Positions 8,834 to 18,535 of a DNA stretch of 64,000 nucleotides are shown piece by piece. Made by a program: the position numbers and the translations under genes. This DNA comes from Paraburkholderia graminis C4D1M (GTDB taxonomy: Bacteria; Pseudomonadota; Gammaproteobacteria; Burkholderiales; Burkholderiaceae), in the NCBI RefSeq assembly GCF_000172415.1, contig NZ_ABLD01000001.1:372001-436000 (forward strand), read 5' to 3'. How positions within the stretch are numbered: position 1 is the stretch's first letter; the number at the start of each line of letters is the position of its first letter. The notes under the pieces are model-generated. The model was not told the origin of the DNA. It worked only from the letters and a program-made list of their open reading frames with translations, and searched no databases.

Positions 8834-9388
8834 ATGACCGAGCGCCTGCCCGCCTTCCAGCTATCCGATGCGACGCCCGAACAAAAGGCCGTTCTCGACG
8901 AGATTTTGTCCGGGCCGCGCGGCAACCTGAACGGACCCTTTCTCGGCTGGATTCATAGCCCGGAACTCGCGCAGCAGGCGCAGCGCCTGGGCGCGTTCTG
9001 CCGCTATCGCACGGGCTTGCCGCTGCGTCTGTCCGAACTCGCGATTCTCGTGACGGCGGCGCGCTGGCAGGCGCAGGCCGAGTGGTACATCCACTATCCG
9101 ATTGCGCTCGAGGCGGGCGTGCGCGAAGCCGACGCGGAAGCGATCCGCAACGGACTGCAGCCCGACTTCGAAGACGCGGACGACGCGCTTATCTACGACT
9201 TCGCAAGCGAACTGTACGACACGAAGCGCGTGTCCGACGCGACGTATGCGAGGGCGCTCGCGCGCTTCGGGCATGAGGTCGTGATCAATCTCGTCGGGCT
9301 TCTCGGCTACTATGCGCTCGTCGCGATGACGCTCAACGTGTTCGACATGCGCGCCAACGGGCAACAGAGTCTGCCGTTCGCCGAATAG
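8834..9388 (+). CDS. carboxymuconolactone decarboxylase family protein
   Basis: The ATG at 8834 is preceded by a purine-rich AGAGAGAGAAAG stretch. The 184-residue product matches the CMD fold (residues ~30-150, LRLSELAILVTAARWQAQAEW...). The Cys-x-x-Cys pair of AhpD-type redox members is absent, so a peroxidase-like disulfide role is unlikely. A non-redox role is favoured, with the conserved Glu (SELA) and His (IHYP). It is the third gene of the RpiR-linked set, 76 bp after the aminotransferase. Confidence 0.82.
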   Translation: MTERLPAFQLSDATPEQKAVLDEILSGPRGNLNGPFLGWIHSPELAQQAQRLGAFCRYRTGLPLRLSELAILVTAARWQAQAEWYIHYPIALEAGVREADAEAIRNGLQPDFEDADDALIYDFASELYDTKRVSDATYARALARFGHEVVINLVGLLGYYALVAMTLNVFDMRANGQQSLPFAE

Positions 9389-9636
9389 TTTTTTTCGTCG
9401 GCAGCGGGACGGCTTGGCGGCCGTATCGCGCCAGGCCGTCGCGGGCGCATGGACACCTTCACGGCATTGGCACACGGAACCGCCTATGATGAAGGTCGGT
9501 CCACGTCCGCGCCCGTCACGCAGCGCCGCACTCGCGACCGACGCCTCAAGCCGCGGAAACCTCGGGCTGGACCGCCGCGGCGGTACTCGCGATCAGTCGT
9601 GCAGCGTGCGAAGCAGGGCACAAACAGGAGAGAACG

Positions 9637-10062
9637 ATGAAGCGCAAGGCATCAGCAGTCTGGCAAGGCGGTCTGCAAGACGGCAAGGGCTCCATTTCCA
9701 CCGACAGCGGCGTCCTCAAGGAGACTCAATATTCGTTTTCCACGCGCTTCGCGGACGGCATCGGCACCAATCCGGAAGAGCTGATCGCGGCCGCGCATGC
9801 GGGCTGCTTCTCGATGGCGTTGTCGGCGGAACTGGGCAAGGCGGGCATCACGCCGGAACGTATCGGCACGACCGCAACCATTTCGCTCGACAAGGACGGC
9901 GGCGGCTTCACGATCACCGCCGTGCATCTGGACGTCGCGGTGAAAATTCCCGGCGGCGACAAGGCTGCGTTCGACAAAGCCACCGCGGACGCGAAGGCGG
10001 GCTGTCCGGTGTCGAAGGTGCTGAACGCGACCATCACGATGGACGCGAAGCTCGAAACCTGA
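9637..10062 (+). CDS. osmC: OsmC family hydroperoxide reductase
   Basis: An AGGAGAG site 6 bp before the ATG at 9637 decides the start. The 141-residue protein has the OsmC/Ohr fold with both redox cysteines, Cys57 in AHAGCFSM and Cys123 in AGCPVSKVL. The wording of these motifs fits the OsmC branch rather than Ohr. It reduces organic hydroperoxides in the cytosol. A 248-bp spacer separates it from the CMD gene, so it probably has its own promoter; I saw no clear one. Confidence 0.92.
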   Translation: MKRKASAVWQGGLQDGKGSISTDSGVLKETQYSFSTRFADGIGTNPEELIAAAHAGCFSMALSAELGKAGITPERIGTTATISLDKDGGGFTITAVHLDVAVKIPGGDKAAFDKATADAKAGCPVSKVLNATITMDAKLET

Positions 10063-10193
10063 GCGGACCTCGGCACGCGGTTAGCGGCGAGCGATGCCGG
10101 CGCGCATCGCATTGCATCGCCTCGCCGCGCTTCAAAACTTCCCGGCAACCCGCGCCGCAGTGCCGGCATCTTGCGCCGGCGCGGCGCTTCTCA

Positions 10194-11054
10194 ATGGCAT
10201 CCGCGATGAAAAACCAGGCCGAAAAAGCGGCGCAATTCCAGGCGCTGCACGCAGCGCAAGAAGCGTTCGTCATTCCTAACCCGTGGGACATCGGCTCGGC
10301 GCGGCTGCTCGCGCTGGCCGGCTTCAAGGCGCTCGCCACCAGCAGCGCCGGCTATGCGTTTTCGCGCGGCTTGCCGGATAACGCAGTAGGCCGCGCGCAG
10401 ATGATTGTCCACCTCGCCGAAATCGCGCGTGCGACCGATCTGCCCGTCAGCGCCGATCTGGAAAACGGCTTCGGCGACGCGCCCGAGGAGTGCGTGAAGA
10501 CCATCCACCTGGCGGCGCAGGCGGGCGTGGTCGGCGGCTCGATCGAGGACGCGACTGGCCGCGCCGACGAACCCATCTATCCATTCGAGGCCGCCGTCGA
10601 GCGCGTGCGCGCGGCGGTCGAAGCCGCCCGCGCGCAACCGTTTCCGTTCACGCTGACGGCGCGCGCCGAGAACTACCTGTGCGGGCGTCCGGACCTCGAC
10701 GACACGATCCGCCGCCTGCTCGCCTATCAGGAAGCGGGCGCCGACGTACTGTATGCGCCGGGGCTCAAGACGCGCGAGGAAATCGCCGCCGTGGTGAACG
10801 CACTGGAACGTCCCGTCAACGTGTTGATGGGCTTGCAGGGCGTGCTGCTCAGCGTCGATGAATTGCAATCGATGGGCGTGCGCCGCGTGAGCGTCGGCGG
10901 CTCGCTGGCGCGCGCGGCGCTCGGCGCCTTCTTGCGCGCCGCGCATGAGATTCGCGACGAGGGCACGTTCAATTACACGAAGGACGCGACGAGCGGCAAC
11001 GAACTCAACGAGTCCTTCGCAACCGCCGAGCGAAAGTGGCCGACGCCGGGGTGA
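10194..11054 (+). CDS. isocitrate lyase/phosphoenolpyruvate mutase family protein
   Basis: The ATG at 10194 or the in-frame one at 10206 gives 282-286 residues; neither has a clear ribosome binding site. The protein is a (beta/alpha)8 member of the ICL/PEPM superfamily: an early PNPWDIGSA segment, PVSADLENGFGD (metal-binding acidic loop, residues ~82-93), GSIEDATG, and TLTARAENYL. The short length and the lack of the isocitrate lyase KKCGH loop point to the stand-alone branch, which includes 2-methylisocitrate lyase-like, oxaloacetate hydrolase-like and carboxyphosphonoenolpyruvate-mutase-like enzymes. The substrate is not resolved. The tail after residue 255 is low-complexity polar. Confidence 0.85.
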   Translation: MASAMKNQAEKAAQFQALHAAQEAFVIPNPWDIGSARLLALAGFKALATSSAGYAFSRGLPDNAVGRAQMIVHLAEIARATDLPVSADLENGFGDAPEECVKTIHLAAQAGVVGGSIEDATGRADEPIYPFEAAVERVRAAVEAARAQPFPFTLTARAENYLCGRPDLDDTIRRLLAYQEAGADVLYAPGLKTREEIAAVVNALERPVNVLMGLQGVLLSVDELQSMGVRRVSVGGSLARAALGAFLRAAHEIRDEGTFNYTKDATSGNELNESFATAERKWPTPG

Positions 11055-11151
11055 CAAGGCACGCGTAGCATCACCAACTCACCCAGCGCCTGGTAGCCCT
11101 CAGATGGACCGCACGAAGGCCGCGGATACACCCTGCTGGAACTCCGAAGAG

Positions 11152-11271
11152 CTTGGTTACGACCACGTCCTGTCCAAACGGACGGACATCTACGCGATCT
11201 ACTCTTACGACAAGCTGAGCGCGCACCCCACTGGCAATACTTTTGCGGTCGGCGTTCGTCATACCTTCTAA
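11152..11271 (+). pseudogene. C-terminal fragment of a Gram-negative porin
   Basis: The last 39 residues before the stop at 11269-11271 read as the end of a Burkholderia-type trimeric porin: LGYDHVLSKRTDIYAIYSYD, then GNTFAVGVRHTF. The terminal Phe is the usual outer-membrane protein signature. No porin barrel or signal peptide lies upstream; the preceding gene is a different enzyme 97 bp away. This is a deletion remnant. Confidence 0.85.
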
Positions 11272-11425
11272 CCTGACCTGGTCCGCATTACCTGCTTGAT
11301 AGGACCCAGCGCGCGCCATTCCTCCCGGTCCGATAGGGAACGCGCACTGTGGGGCAGAAACGACGAAGCCTGGAACGTGTTTGTGGAAAGGCGCCCACTC
11401 ATTCCTGAGACAGGCGCTGCGGCAG

Positions 11426-11797
11426 TTATCGAGCCAGGTAGAAATCCATGGGGATAAGTTCAACGGCCCATCCGCCTTCCTCGCCCAGAGTGGCGGCCGG
11501 GTGCATGGACGCGATGCGCAACGCCTCGTCAAGGCTATCTGCTTCGATGATAAACAGGCCGCCCACGACTTCCTTCGACTCGGTGTACGGTCCATCGGTC
11601 ACTTGCGTTTTGCCACTGCGCGGGCGAAGTGTCCTCCAGCCGTCCAGATCGCCAAGCGACGCGGAAATCAGAACCTTGCCGGTAGCGCGCATCTTCTCGT
11701 CCAACGCGGGGCATCGGCTCACCAGTTCCTTGACGTCGTCCGGTGGCATCGCGGCAAACCTTTCGGGGGTGAAGTAGGCCAATCCGAGGTATTTCAT
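11426..11797 (-). CDS. YciI (DGPF-domain) family protein
   Basis: Starting at the ATG at 11797, just after an AAAGGA-type site, the 123-residue protein begins MKYLGLAYF and carries the defining DGPY motif (VTDGPYTESKEVVGG, residues ~72-86) of the DGPF subset of YCII-related proteins. These are small cytosolic ferredoxin-like proteins, often found next to ECF sigma factors; no sigma gene is adjacent here. Function in the cell is not known. Confidence 0.88.
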   Translation of the reverse strand: MKYLGLAYFTPERFAAMPPDDVKELVSRCPALDEKMRATGKVLISASLGDLDGWRTLRPRSGKTQVTDGPYTESKEVVGGLFIIEADSLDEALRIASMHPAATLGEEGGWAVELIPMDFYLAR

Positions 11798-12088
11798 AGG
11801 AGGTCCTTTGAGTGGGTATGTACTGACGACGAAGCTGATGGTCGGGAATCGACAATGTTTTCGGAAAATTTTGTGGCAGGTCCTGCCGACCTCGCCGCTT
11901 CGGGTCGTAACGTTCGCGGTCGCCAGACGCTTGGCCATGTCGAGTGGCAGGCGCATCACGAGGCGGGTCTGCGCCTGCGCGGTGAGTTCGAGGTCGACCG
12001 CGCCCGACTCGAACAGCTCTTCATACAGCCGCCACGACGTCTTCCCGTCGTCCGACTCGTAGCAATCCAGTGTGGCTGTCGTGCCCAT
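11798..12088 (-). other. open in-frame extension upstream of the YciI gene
   Basis: The YciI frame remains open for 97 codons upstream to an ATG at 12088. Residues 18-55 of this extension (SWRLYEELFESGAVDLELT..., RLPLDMAKRLA) have the look of real coding sequence but match no family I know. It may be a decayed gene that lost its stop, or chance. YciI proteins do not normally have such an N-terminus, so I keep it separate. Confidence 0.3.
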
Positions 12089-12252
12089 ATGCAGTTCGTC
12101 AAATCCGGCGCAAAGTCAGGGAATGACGTCGCAAAACGTTGAAAGTTTGCTGTTAGTTAAGTACTCAGGTTATGTCTATGCTTTGAAGGCCACACCCTGA
12201 AACACCCCGCTGGGCCGAGTGGCATCCCAATCCTTTTGCAGGAAAGGAAAAT

Positions 12253-14493
12253 ATGCCGCTCAATACATCGTCACTGCTCGCGCCCGATGGTGCGCGGAGC
12301 CTACCTGCTGTCTCCGTCATCGTCTGCCTTCTAGGTCTTTCGTGCGCCGCCCCGGTGCTCGCCGCCGGCGTCCTGCCGCAAGGCGGCGCCTACGTAAGCG
12401 GTAGCGGCTCCATCTCGACTTCCGGCAATAGACTGACCATCACGCAACCGGGCTCATCGCGCGGCGTGATTAACTGGAACAGTTTCTCGATCGGCAAGAC
12501 CAATACCGTCAACATCGACAACGGCGCGGGCGCGACGCTCAATCGCGTAACAGGCGGCACGCCGTCGATGCTTCTCGGCAAGCTCAACGCAACGGGCAGT
12601 GTCTATCTGATCAACCCGCAAGGCGTGGTGGTCGGTCAGCAGGGCGTAATCACAACAGGCGGGCGCTTCGTTGCCTCGACACTCGACACCGACAACGAAT
12701 CGTTTATGGCCGGCGGTCCTCTCACGTTTTCCGGTCAGTCGACGCAGCGCGTGGTGAATCTCGGCAACATTGGGTCGACCAACGGCGATGTGCTGCTTAT
12801 TGCCGCGAGCGAAGTCGACAACTACGGCAACATCAGCGCGCCGAATGGCACCGCCGAGATCGCGGTAGGCAACAAGGTGCTCTTGCAGGACTCGTCGAGT
12901 TCGCAACAGCTGTTCGTGCAGACGGCGAGCGGCGGCGCGATCGTCAACACGGGTGCAGTGGAAGCGGCGCAGCTGAACCTTCAGGCCGTCGATGGCAACA
13001 TCTACGCGCTCGCCGGCAACGCCGACGTCTTGCGCGCGACCGGCACCGCTTTGCGCGACGGTCACGTGTGGCTCGTCGCCGGTCCGAGAGGACAGGTGAT
13101 TCTCGCGGGCAACATCGCCGCGAAGAACGCGGACGGCAAAGGCGGCACGGTCGATATGGACACCGGGCTCTTCACCTTCTGGGGCGACTTCGCGAAGGTC
13201 GTGGCGGGTCAGTGGAACGTCAGGCTGCCCACCTACACGTTCGACAACGGCGCATCGCGCTCCTTCACGCGAAGCCTCAACGACGGCACATCCATTTCGA
13301 TGACGACCACCGGCGCGAACGGCCAGAGCGGCGACCTCGTTGCTGATCAAAGCATTCAATGGACCGGCGGCGCATCGCTCGCGCTGAACGCGGCGCATAG
13401 CCTGACAGTCAGCCCGGGCGTCACGTTGAGCAACCAGGGCAGCGGCGCGCTGACACTGCGCACGGACGCGGCGAGCGTGAACAATGGCGGCAGCCTTACG
13501 AACAACGGCACGATCGACTGGTCGCGAAGCACCGGCACGGTGAGCGCGCTGTATGACATGAACGGCAGTTATTCGCCCGGCACCCTGCTCGCGAACAGTG
13601 CGTGGGTGGCGCCCGACTACAGTGGACTGGTTACGCAGATCACCGGCTACAAGCTGGTCAATACGGCGCAGGATCTTCAGAACATCGAGAGCGATATGAA
13701 CGGCAACTACGCGCTCGGCCACGACATCGACGCGACGGGTTACGCATTCAAGACGCTCGGCTTCGCGAGCAAGACTGCGTTCACCGGGCAGTTCGACGGC
13801 ATGTGGCATAGCGTGTCGAATCTCCATCCAGACATCTCGTTCATCAGTGATATTGCCGCAAACGCCGTAGTGCGCGACGTCAGCCTCCTCGACGCGTCAG
13901 CGGGATATTCACTACCGTCCGGACTGTTCGCCGGCATTCTTGCCATGAGCAATCACGGCAAAATTATGAATACGTTTACGTCGGGCGTCATCGGCCCGCA
14001 GTCCAATTTCTCGACCACGTCGATGGGCGGCCTCGTCGGCACCAATTATGGAACGATCGGGCGTTCCGGAAGCAGTGCCAGGGTCTACCACGGCAGCGCA
14101 GGTGGCGGTCTGGTCTATGACAATCAGGGAACGATATCGCAGTCCTACGCTACTGGCATCGTGTACGCGGTTGCGTCGCGTGGCTCATCCGCCGGGCTTG
14201 TACACGACAACAGCGGAACGGTATCGGAGGCGTTCGCGACAGGCGGCGTCTACTCAACCCTGCGCGGTGGCGTCTGCATATCTTGCACCGGTCTTGGCAG
14301 CGACGTGTACTGGAATACCGAAACGACAGGAGAGGCCCAGAGCGGCGGGAATCTGCCCGCTTCGAACGGACTGACCACTGCGCAGATGAGCGACCCAAAG
14401 AGCTTCGTGGGCTGGAACTTCGGCAGCGATGGCGCGTGGGCGATGCCGGCCGGCGCCACGCATCCGGTGCTGCGCTGGCAAGTCGAACATTGA
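12253..14493 (+). CDS. TpsA-like secreted protein with haemagglutination-activity (TPS) domain
   Basis: A GGAAAGGAAAAT site precedes the ATG at 12253. The 746-residue product has an N-terminal signal peptide ending near SCAAPVLAAG. A two-partner-secretion domain follows (residues ~40-300) with the hallmark segments INWNSFSIGK, NRVTGGTPS, LINPQGVVVG and TTGGRFVAST. A central repetitive beta-helical stretch follows, then GLUG-type repeats (residues ~560-690; GGLVGTNYGTI, GGLVYDNQGTI, AGLVHDNSGTV). It ends in a short module starting near DVYWN. TpsA proteins cross the outer membrane through a TpsB porter, and no TpsB gene is in this window. A paralogue in inverted orientation lies at 39452-41867. 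Confidence 0.85.
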   Translation: MPLNTSSLLAPDGARSLPAVSVIVCLLGLSCAAPVLAAGVLPQGGAYVSGSGSISTSGNRLTITQPGSSRGVINWNSFSIGKTNTVNIDNGAGATLNRVTGGTPSMLLGKLNATGSVYLINPQGVVVGQQGVITTGGRFVASTLDTDNESFMAGGPLTFSGQSTQRVVNLGNIGSTNGDVLLIAASEVDNYGNISAPNGTAEIAVGNKVLLQDSSSSQQLFVQTASGGAIVNTGAVEAAQLNLQAVDGNIYALAGNADVLRATGTALRDGHVWLVAGPRGQVILAGNIAAKNADGKGGTVDMDTGLFTFWGDFAKVVAGQWNVRLPTYTFDNGASRSFTRSLNDGTSISMTTTGANGQSGDLVADQSIQWTGGASLALNAAHSLTVSPGVTLSNQGSGALTLRTDAASVNNGGSLTNNGTIDWSRSTGTVSALYDMNGSYSPGTLLANSAWVAPDYSGLVTQITGYKLVNTAQDLQNIESDMNGNYALGHDIDATGYAFKTLGFASKTAFTGQFDGMWHSVSNLHPDISFISDIAANAVVRDVSLLDASAGYSLPSGLFAGILAMSNHGKIMNTFTSGVIGPQSNFSTTSMGGLVGTNYGTIGRSGSSARVYHGSAGGGLVYDNQGTISQSYATGIVYAVASRGSSAGLVHDNSGTVSEAFATGGVYSTLRGGVCISCTGLGSDVYWNTETTGEAQSGGNLPASNGLTTAQMSDPKSFVGWNFGSDGAWAMPAGATHPVLRWQVEH

Positions 14494-14733
14494 ACTTTGA
14501 TCCGTGCCGCCAGCCGTCGGAGCCCTCCAGCGAGTCCCAAGGTGCGACCGATACCGCGACGCTGTTCAACGCGCTCATCGTTCGACGACGGTGCATTCAG
14601 CGACGCTACCGCCTGATTTTCCAACCCCCTTTGAGCGAGGCACGAACGGATCCACGTATGGAACCGTTCGCGACGTCACCTTCACGTAGGACAGGCCGAA
14701 CACTCGGCGTCAAAGGGGCGGAAGAATCGACCG

Positions 14734-16941
14734 TCAGGCGCTTTTCTTCGCAGCGGCCGGAAACGGCAAGCTGTGAAGCCGTTCGCCGGTGGCTGCAAAA
14801 ATCGCATTCGCGACCGCGGGTCCGACTGGCGCGACACCCGGCTCGCCTACACCCGTGGGCGCCTCGCCCGAGGGCACGATATGCACTTCGACCTTGGGCA
14901 TCTCGGCGATTCGCAGTACCTGGTAGCCGTCGAAGTTGTTCTGCTCGACCTTGCCGTCCTTCAGCGTGATCGCGCTGTGCAACACCGCGCCGAGACCGAA
15001 GCCGATCCCGCCTTCCATCTGTGCTGCGATGATGTCGGGATTGATGGGCGTACCGCAATCCACCGCGCAGACGACACGCTCTATCTTCACGTTACCGTCC
15101 TTGTCGACGGAGACTTCCGCAACCTGCGCGACGAACGTCTTGAACGCCTCGGCCACTGCGATGCCGCGTCCGCGGCCTTTCGGCAACGGTTTGGCCGGGT
15201 CCCAGCCCGCTTTCCGCGCGGCGAGTTCGAGCACGGCCCGCATGCGCGGTTCGTGCGCGAGCAGATCGCGGCGGAACACGAACGGGTCCTTGCCCGCTGC
15301 ATGCGCGGCTTCGTCAATGAACGCCTCAACCGCGAACGCCGTGTGCGAGCTGCCGACCACCCGCCACCACAGCACCGGCACGCCGGTCTGCGTGGTCGTC
15401 AGTTCGACCGAGATGTTCGGAATCGCGTATGCCATGTTGGCGGCTCCCTCGACGGAGGTCGCGTCGATGCCGTTCTTGATCATGGCGCTCGCGAACGGCG
15501 TGCCGCCGAGGATCGACTGGCCGACGATCCTGTGCCGCCAGCCGACCAGTTTGCCGTCCGCGCTCAGGCCCGCGTCGAGCTTGTGGAAGTACATCGGCCG
15601 GTAGAAGCCGCCGTGGATGTCGTCCTCGCGGGTCCACTGCAGCTTGACGGGCGTGCCGTTCGCGCCCAGCGCCCTGGCGATCGACACGGCCTCGACGATA
15701 TAGTCCGACCGCGCGTTCGCGCGCCGCCCGAAGCTGCCGCCCGCATACAACGTGTGAATCTTGACCTGCTGCGGGTCGAGCCCCGCCGTGCGCGCGGCAT
15801 TGCCCTGGTCGACCGTCTGGAACTGGTCGCCGGCCCAGATCTCGCAGCTATCGGCGGTGAGCTTGACGACGGCGTCGAGCGGCTCCATCGGCGCGTGAGC
15901 AAGGTAGGGGAACGAGTAGGTGGCGGAGATCTTCTTCGCTGCGCCCGCGAGCGCCTGCGTCGCATCGCCGTCCTTGCGGGCGGATGCGCCGGGCTGTTCG
16001 GCGAGCTGCCGGTATTCGGCCATGATCGCGTCCGAGCTGCGCTTCTCGGCCTTCGAATCGTCCCATTCGATCTTCAGGGCGTCGCGGCCCTGCTTGGCCG
16101 CCCAGAAGCCCTTCGCGACCACCGCTACGCCGCCCGGCACCTGCACGACCGAAACCACGCCCGGCACGGCTTTCGCAGCCGACGCGTCGAACGATCTGAC
16201 CGTCGCGCCGAAGAGAGGCGGACGCTGCAGCAACGCGACCAGCATGCCGGGAAACGTCACGTCGAGCGTGAACTGCGCGGTGCCGTCGGTTTTCGGAGGG
16301 ACGTCGACGCGCGGCGCCTGGTGGCCGATCAAACGAAAATCCTTCGGTGATTTGAGCGCGACCTTGTCCGGCACCGGTAGCCGGGCCGCGGCCGACGCGA
16401 GCGAGCCGTACGTCGCGGTCCGGTTCGTGGCCGCGTGATGAACGCTGCCGTCGCGCGTCGTCAGCTCGGACGCAGGCGTCCGCCACTGCGCGGCGGCGGC
16501 GGAGACCAGCATCGCGCGCGCTTTCGCGCCGGCTTCGCGCAATTGCATCCACGAGTTGGCCATCGCCGAACTGCCGCCCGTGCCCTGCATGCCGAACGCG
16601 AGATTCGCGTAGCGCTTCGCGTCAGCGGGGGCGCTTTCGACGCGGACGTCCTGCCAGTTCGCATCCAGTTCCTCGGCGACGATCGTCGCGATGCCGGTGT
16701 ACGCGCCCTGGCCCATCTCGACGTGCTTCGCGATGACGGTCACGCTGTTGTCCGGCGCGACGCGCAGGAAGGCGTTGGGTGCGAACGCCGCCTCGGGCGC
16801 CGTGGCGGCGAGCGCGCGGCGGCCCGTACCCGCCCATTCGAAGCCGATGGTGAGGCCGACTGCCGCGACTGCGCCGGCTGCTTTGAGGAAGGTCCGGCGC
16901 GACGGGCGCACGGCATCCGGGAGATCGAGATCGGTCGTCAT
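14734..16941 (-). CDS. iorB: molybdopterin-binding subunit of an isoquinoline 1-oxidoreductase-type hydroxylase
   Basis: The 735-residue protein starts at the ATG at 16941, 2 bp after the stop of the small subunit. A Tat signal is plain ([15 protein letters not shown], residues ~15-29), so the enzyme is exported folded to the periplasm. The remainder is a single-chain xanthine-dehydrogenase-family Mo subunit of the IorB/aldehyde-dehydrogenase type: [35 protein letters not shown] and [19 protein letters not shown] near the C-terminus, where the Glu is the usual catalytic base. There is no FAD subunit gene, as expected for Ior-type two-subunit enzymes that pass electrons to cytochromes. The substrate may be an N-heterocycle or an aldehyde. 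Confidence 0.88.
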   Translation of the reverse strand: MTTDLDLPDAVRPSRRTFLKAAGAVAAVGLTIGFEWAGTGRRALAATAPEAAFAPNAFLRVAPDNSVTVIAKHVEMGQGAYTGIATIVAEELDANWQDVRVESAPADAKRYANLAFGMQGTGGSSAMANSWMQLREAGAKARAMLVSAAAAQWRTPASELTTRDGSVHHAATNRTATYGSLASAAARLPVPDKVALKSPKDFRLIGHQAPRVDVPPKTDGTAQFTLDVTFPGMLVALLQRPPLFGATVRSFDASAAKAVPGVVSVVQVPGGVAVVAKGFWAAKQGRDALKIEWDDSKAEKRSSDAIMAEYRQLAEQPGASARKDGDATQALAGAAKKISATYSFPYLAHAPMEPLDAVVKLTADSCEIWAGDQFQTVDQGNAARTAGLDPQQVKIHTLYAGGSFGRRANARSDYIVEAVSIARALGANGTPVKLQWTREDDIHGGFYRPMYFHKLDAGLSADGKLVGWRHRIVGQSILGGTPFASAMIKNGIDATSVEGAANMAYAIPNISVELTTTQTGVPVLWWRVVGSSHTAFAVEAFIDEAAHAAGKDPFVFRRDLLAHEPRMRAVLELAARKAGWDPAKPLPKGRGRGIAVAEAFKTFVAQVAEVSVDKDGNVKIERVVCAVDCGTPINPDIIAAQMEGGIGFGLGAVLHSAITLKDGKVEQNNFDGYQVLRIAEMPKVEVHIVPSGEAPTGVGEPGVAPVGPAVANAIFAATGERLHSLPFPAAAKKSA

Positions 16942-16943
16942 GG

Positions 16944-17405
16944 TCAGGCCTTCAGGGTGGCGGCGGCTTCGTGAATGGCCGCGCGTATGCGGGCGTAGGT
17001 CGCGCAGCGGCACAGATTGCCGTTCATCGCGGCGTCGATGTCGGCGTCGGTGGGCGTGGCGTTGCGTTCGAGCAAGGCGGTCGCGGACATGATCTGACCG
17101 GACTGACAGTATCCGCACTGCGGCACCTGCAGCTTGACCCATGCCGCCTGGATCGCTTTCGCAGGCCGGCTTTCGATACCTTCGATAGTCGTGATGCGCT
17201 TACCCGCGACGGCGGCGAGCGGCAGCACGCACGAACGCGTGGCTTCGCCTTCCAGATGAACCGTGCAGGCGCCGCATTGCGCCATGCCGCAACCGAACTT
17301 CGTGCCGTGCAGGCCCGCGTTCTCGCGAATCGCCCAGAGAAGCGGGGTAGTGGGATCGGCATCGAGCGTAACGTTCTTGCCGTTCAGGACAAACGATGTG
17401 GACAT
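16944..17405 (-). CDS. iorA: 2Fe-2S subunit of an isoquinoline 1-oxidoreductase-type hydroxylase
   Basis: The 153-residue protein from the ATG at 17405 holds both iron-sulfur clusters of the family. The plant-type ferredoxin set is Cys39, Cys44, Cys47 and Cys59 (CGMAQCGAC...C). The helical-domain set is Cys97, Cys100, Cys132 and Cys134 (CGYC...CRC). It carries electrons from the Mo cofactor of the partner encoded 2 bp downstream. The frame is open further upstream to 17642, but that extension runs over the divergent promoter region and has no domain content. Confidence 0.92.
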   Translation of the reverse strand: MSTSFVLNGKNVTLDADPTTPLLWAIRENAGLHGTKFGCGMAQCGACTVHLEGEATRSCVLPLAAVAGKRITTIEGIESRPAKAIQAAWVKLQVPQCGYCQSGQIMSATALLERNATPTDADIDAAMNGNLCRCATYARIRAAIHEAAATLKA

Positions 17406-17485
17406 GGAACCTCTCCGTGGGGAAGGCCCGAACTTGGCGCCGGGTGTACGCGGCAGTGTGACCGAGTGCGTGCCGTTGCGCTTAC

Positions 17486-17519
17486 ACAATCCTGCAAAAT
17501 TATTGAACAATGCTGCAAA
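17486..17519. promoter_or_regulatory. direct-repeat AraC-type binding site
   Basis: Two copies of ACAATnCTGCAAA (17486-17498 and 17507-17519) lie in the same orientation, 21 bp apart, or two helical turns. They sit between the divergent iorA and araC-type genes. This is the usual geometry of AraC-family sites. Confidence 0.55.
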
Positions 17520-17590
17520 TGGAGCAGCACAACCGTCGTTGCGCGGCAGCGCCTGGTTATGCTCGGTTCCGTCAACGGAGCTCAACGCGC

Positions 17591-18535
17591 ATGAAACAGA
17601 ATTCTTCCTGGCTGGATGCTTCGGCGTCGCGCGAAACGGCACGCCGCGAGCTTGCCGCGCTCGTCAGCCGCTTCGCGCCCGTGGACGGCGCGCATCAGAC
17701 GGCGATTCCCTCGCTGGCGTTCTACCGGTACTCCACGCCCGTCGATCTCGGCTGCGGCGTGGCGAGCCCCGCGTTGGTATTCGCGGCGCAAGGCGCCAAG
17801 CGGGTCGTGGTCGGAGGGCAGGCTTACGACTACGATCATCTGCATTGCCTCGTGACGTCCGTCGATCTGCCGATGACGTCGCGGGTGACGCGAGCGTCGT
17901 CCGACGCGCCGTACCTGTGCGTGAAGCTCGCACTCGATCCGCAGTGCATCGCCGAGCTGGCGACGCAAGTGCGTCTGCCGGAACCGGGCGCCGCGTCGGC
18001 GGGCGAAGGCATCGCCGTCGGCTCGCTGTCGGCGCCGGTTTTCGATGCGGCGCTGCGGCTCGCGCGATTGCTCGATACTCCGAATGACATCCCGGTTCTC
18101 GCGCCGCTTATCGTGAAGGAGCTGCTCTATCGGCTGATGACAAGCGAGCAGGGCAAGCGGCTGCGGCATATCGCCGTCAACGGGAGTCCGACGAACCGGA
18201 TCGCGCGGGCGATTGAGTGGATCCAGAATCACTACACCGAGGTTTTGCGGATGGAGATGCTCGCGCAGCACGTGAACATGAGCGTGTCGTCGCTCCATCA
18301 CCACTTCAAGAACGTCACGACGCTGAGCCCGCTGCAATACCAGAAACAGTTGCGACTGCAAGAGGCCCGGAGAATGTTACTTGGGCAGAACGGCGATGTT
18401 GGGTCGGTGGCGATCAGGGTCGGGTATGACAGCCCTTCCCAATTCAGCCGCGAATATAGCCGGCTCTTTGGGGCGCCTCCACTTCGCGATGTGGCGCAGC
18501 TAAGGCGCCGGAACATGGTGGGGTTCGGAGAGTAG
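17591..18535 (+). CDS. AraC family transcriptional regulator
   Basis: The ATG at 17591 gives 314 residues. Residues ~20-175 match the AraC-type N-terminal ligand domain (PF06719 type, with [11 protein letters not shown] and [19 protein letters not shown]). Residues ~205-305 hold the two helix-turn-helix units ([20 protein letters not shown] and [18 protein letters not shown]). It is divergent from iorAB with a 185-bp shared intergenic region, so it most likely controls that operon. The inducer is unknown. Confidence 0.9.
   Translation: MKQNSSWLDASASRETARRELAALVSRFAPVDGAHQTAIPSLAFYRYSTPVDLGCGVASPALVFAAQGAKRVVVGGQAYDYDHLHCLVTSVDLPMTSRVTRASSDAPYLCVKLALDPQCIAELATQVRLPEPGAASAGEGIAVGSLSAPVFDAALRLARLLDTPNDIPVLAPLIVKELLYRLMTSEQGKRLRHIAVNGSPTNRIARAIEWIQNHYTEVLRMEMLAQHVNMSVSSLHHHFKNVTTLSPLQYQKQLRLQEARRMLLGQNGDVGSVAIRVGYDSPSQFSREYSRLFGAPPLRDVAQLRRRNMVGFGE

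Noticed and set aside
9414-10193. long N-terminal extension of the PEP-mutase-family frame through the osmC gene
   Set aside because: The osmC frame has a clear ribosome binding site and both redox cysteines. The extension is out of frame with it and Arg-rich.
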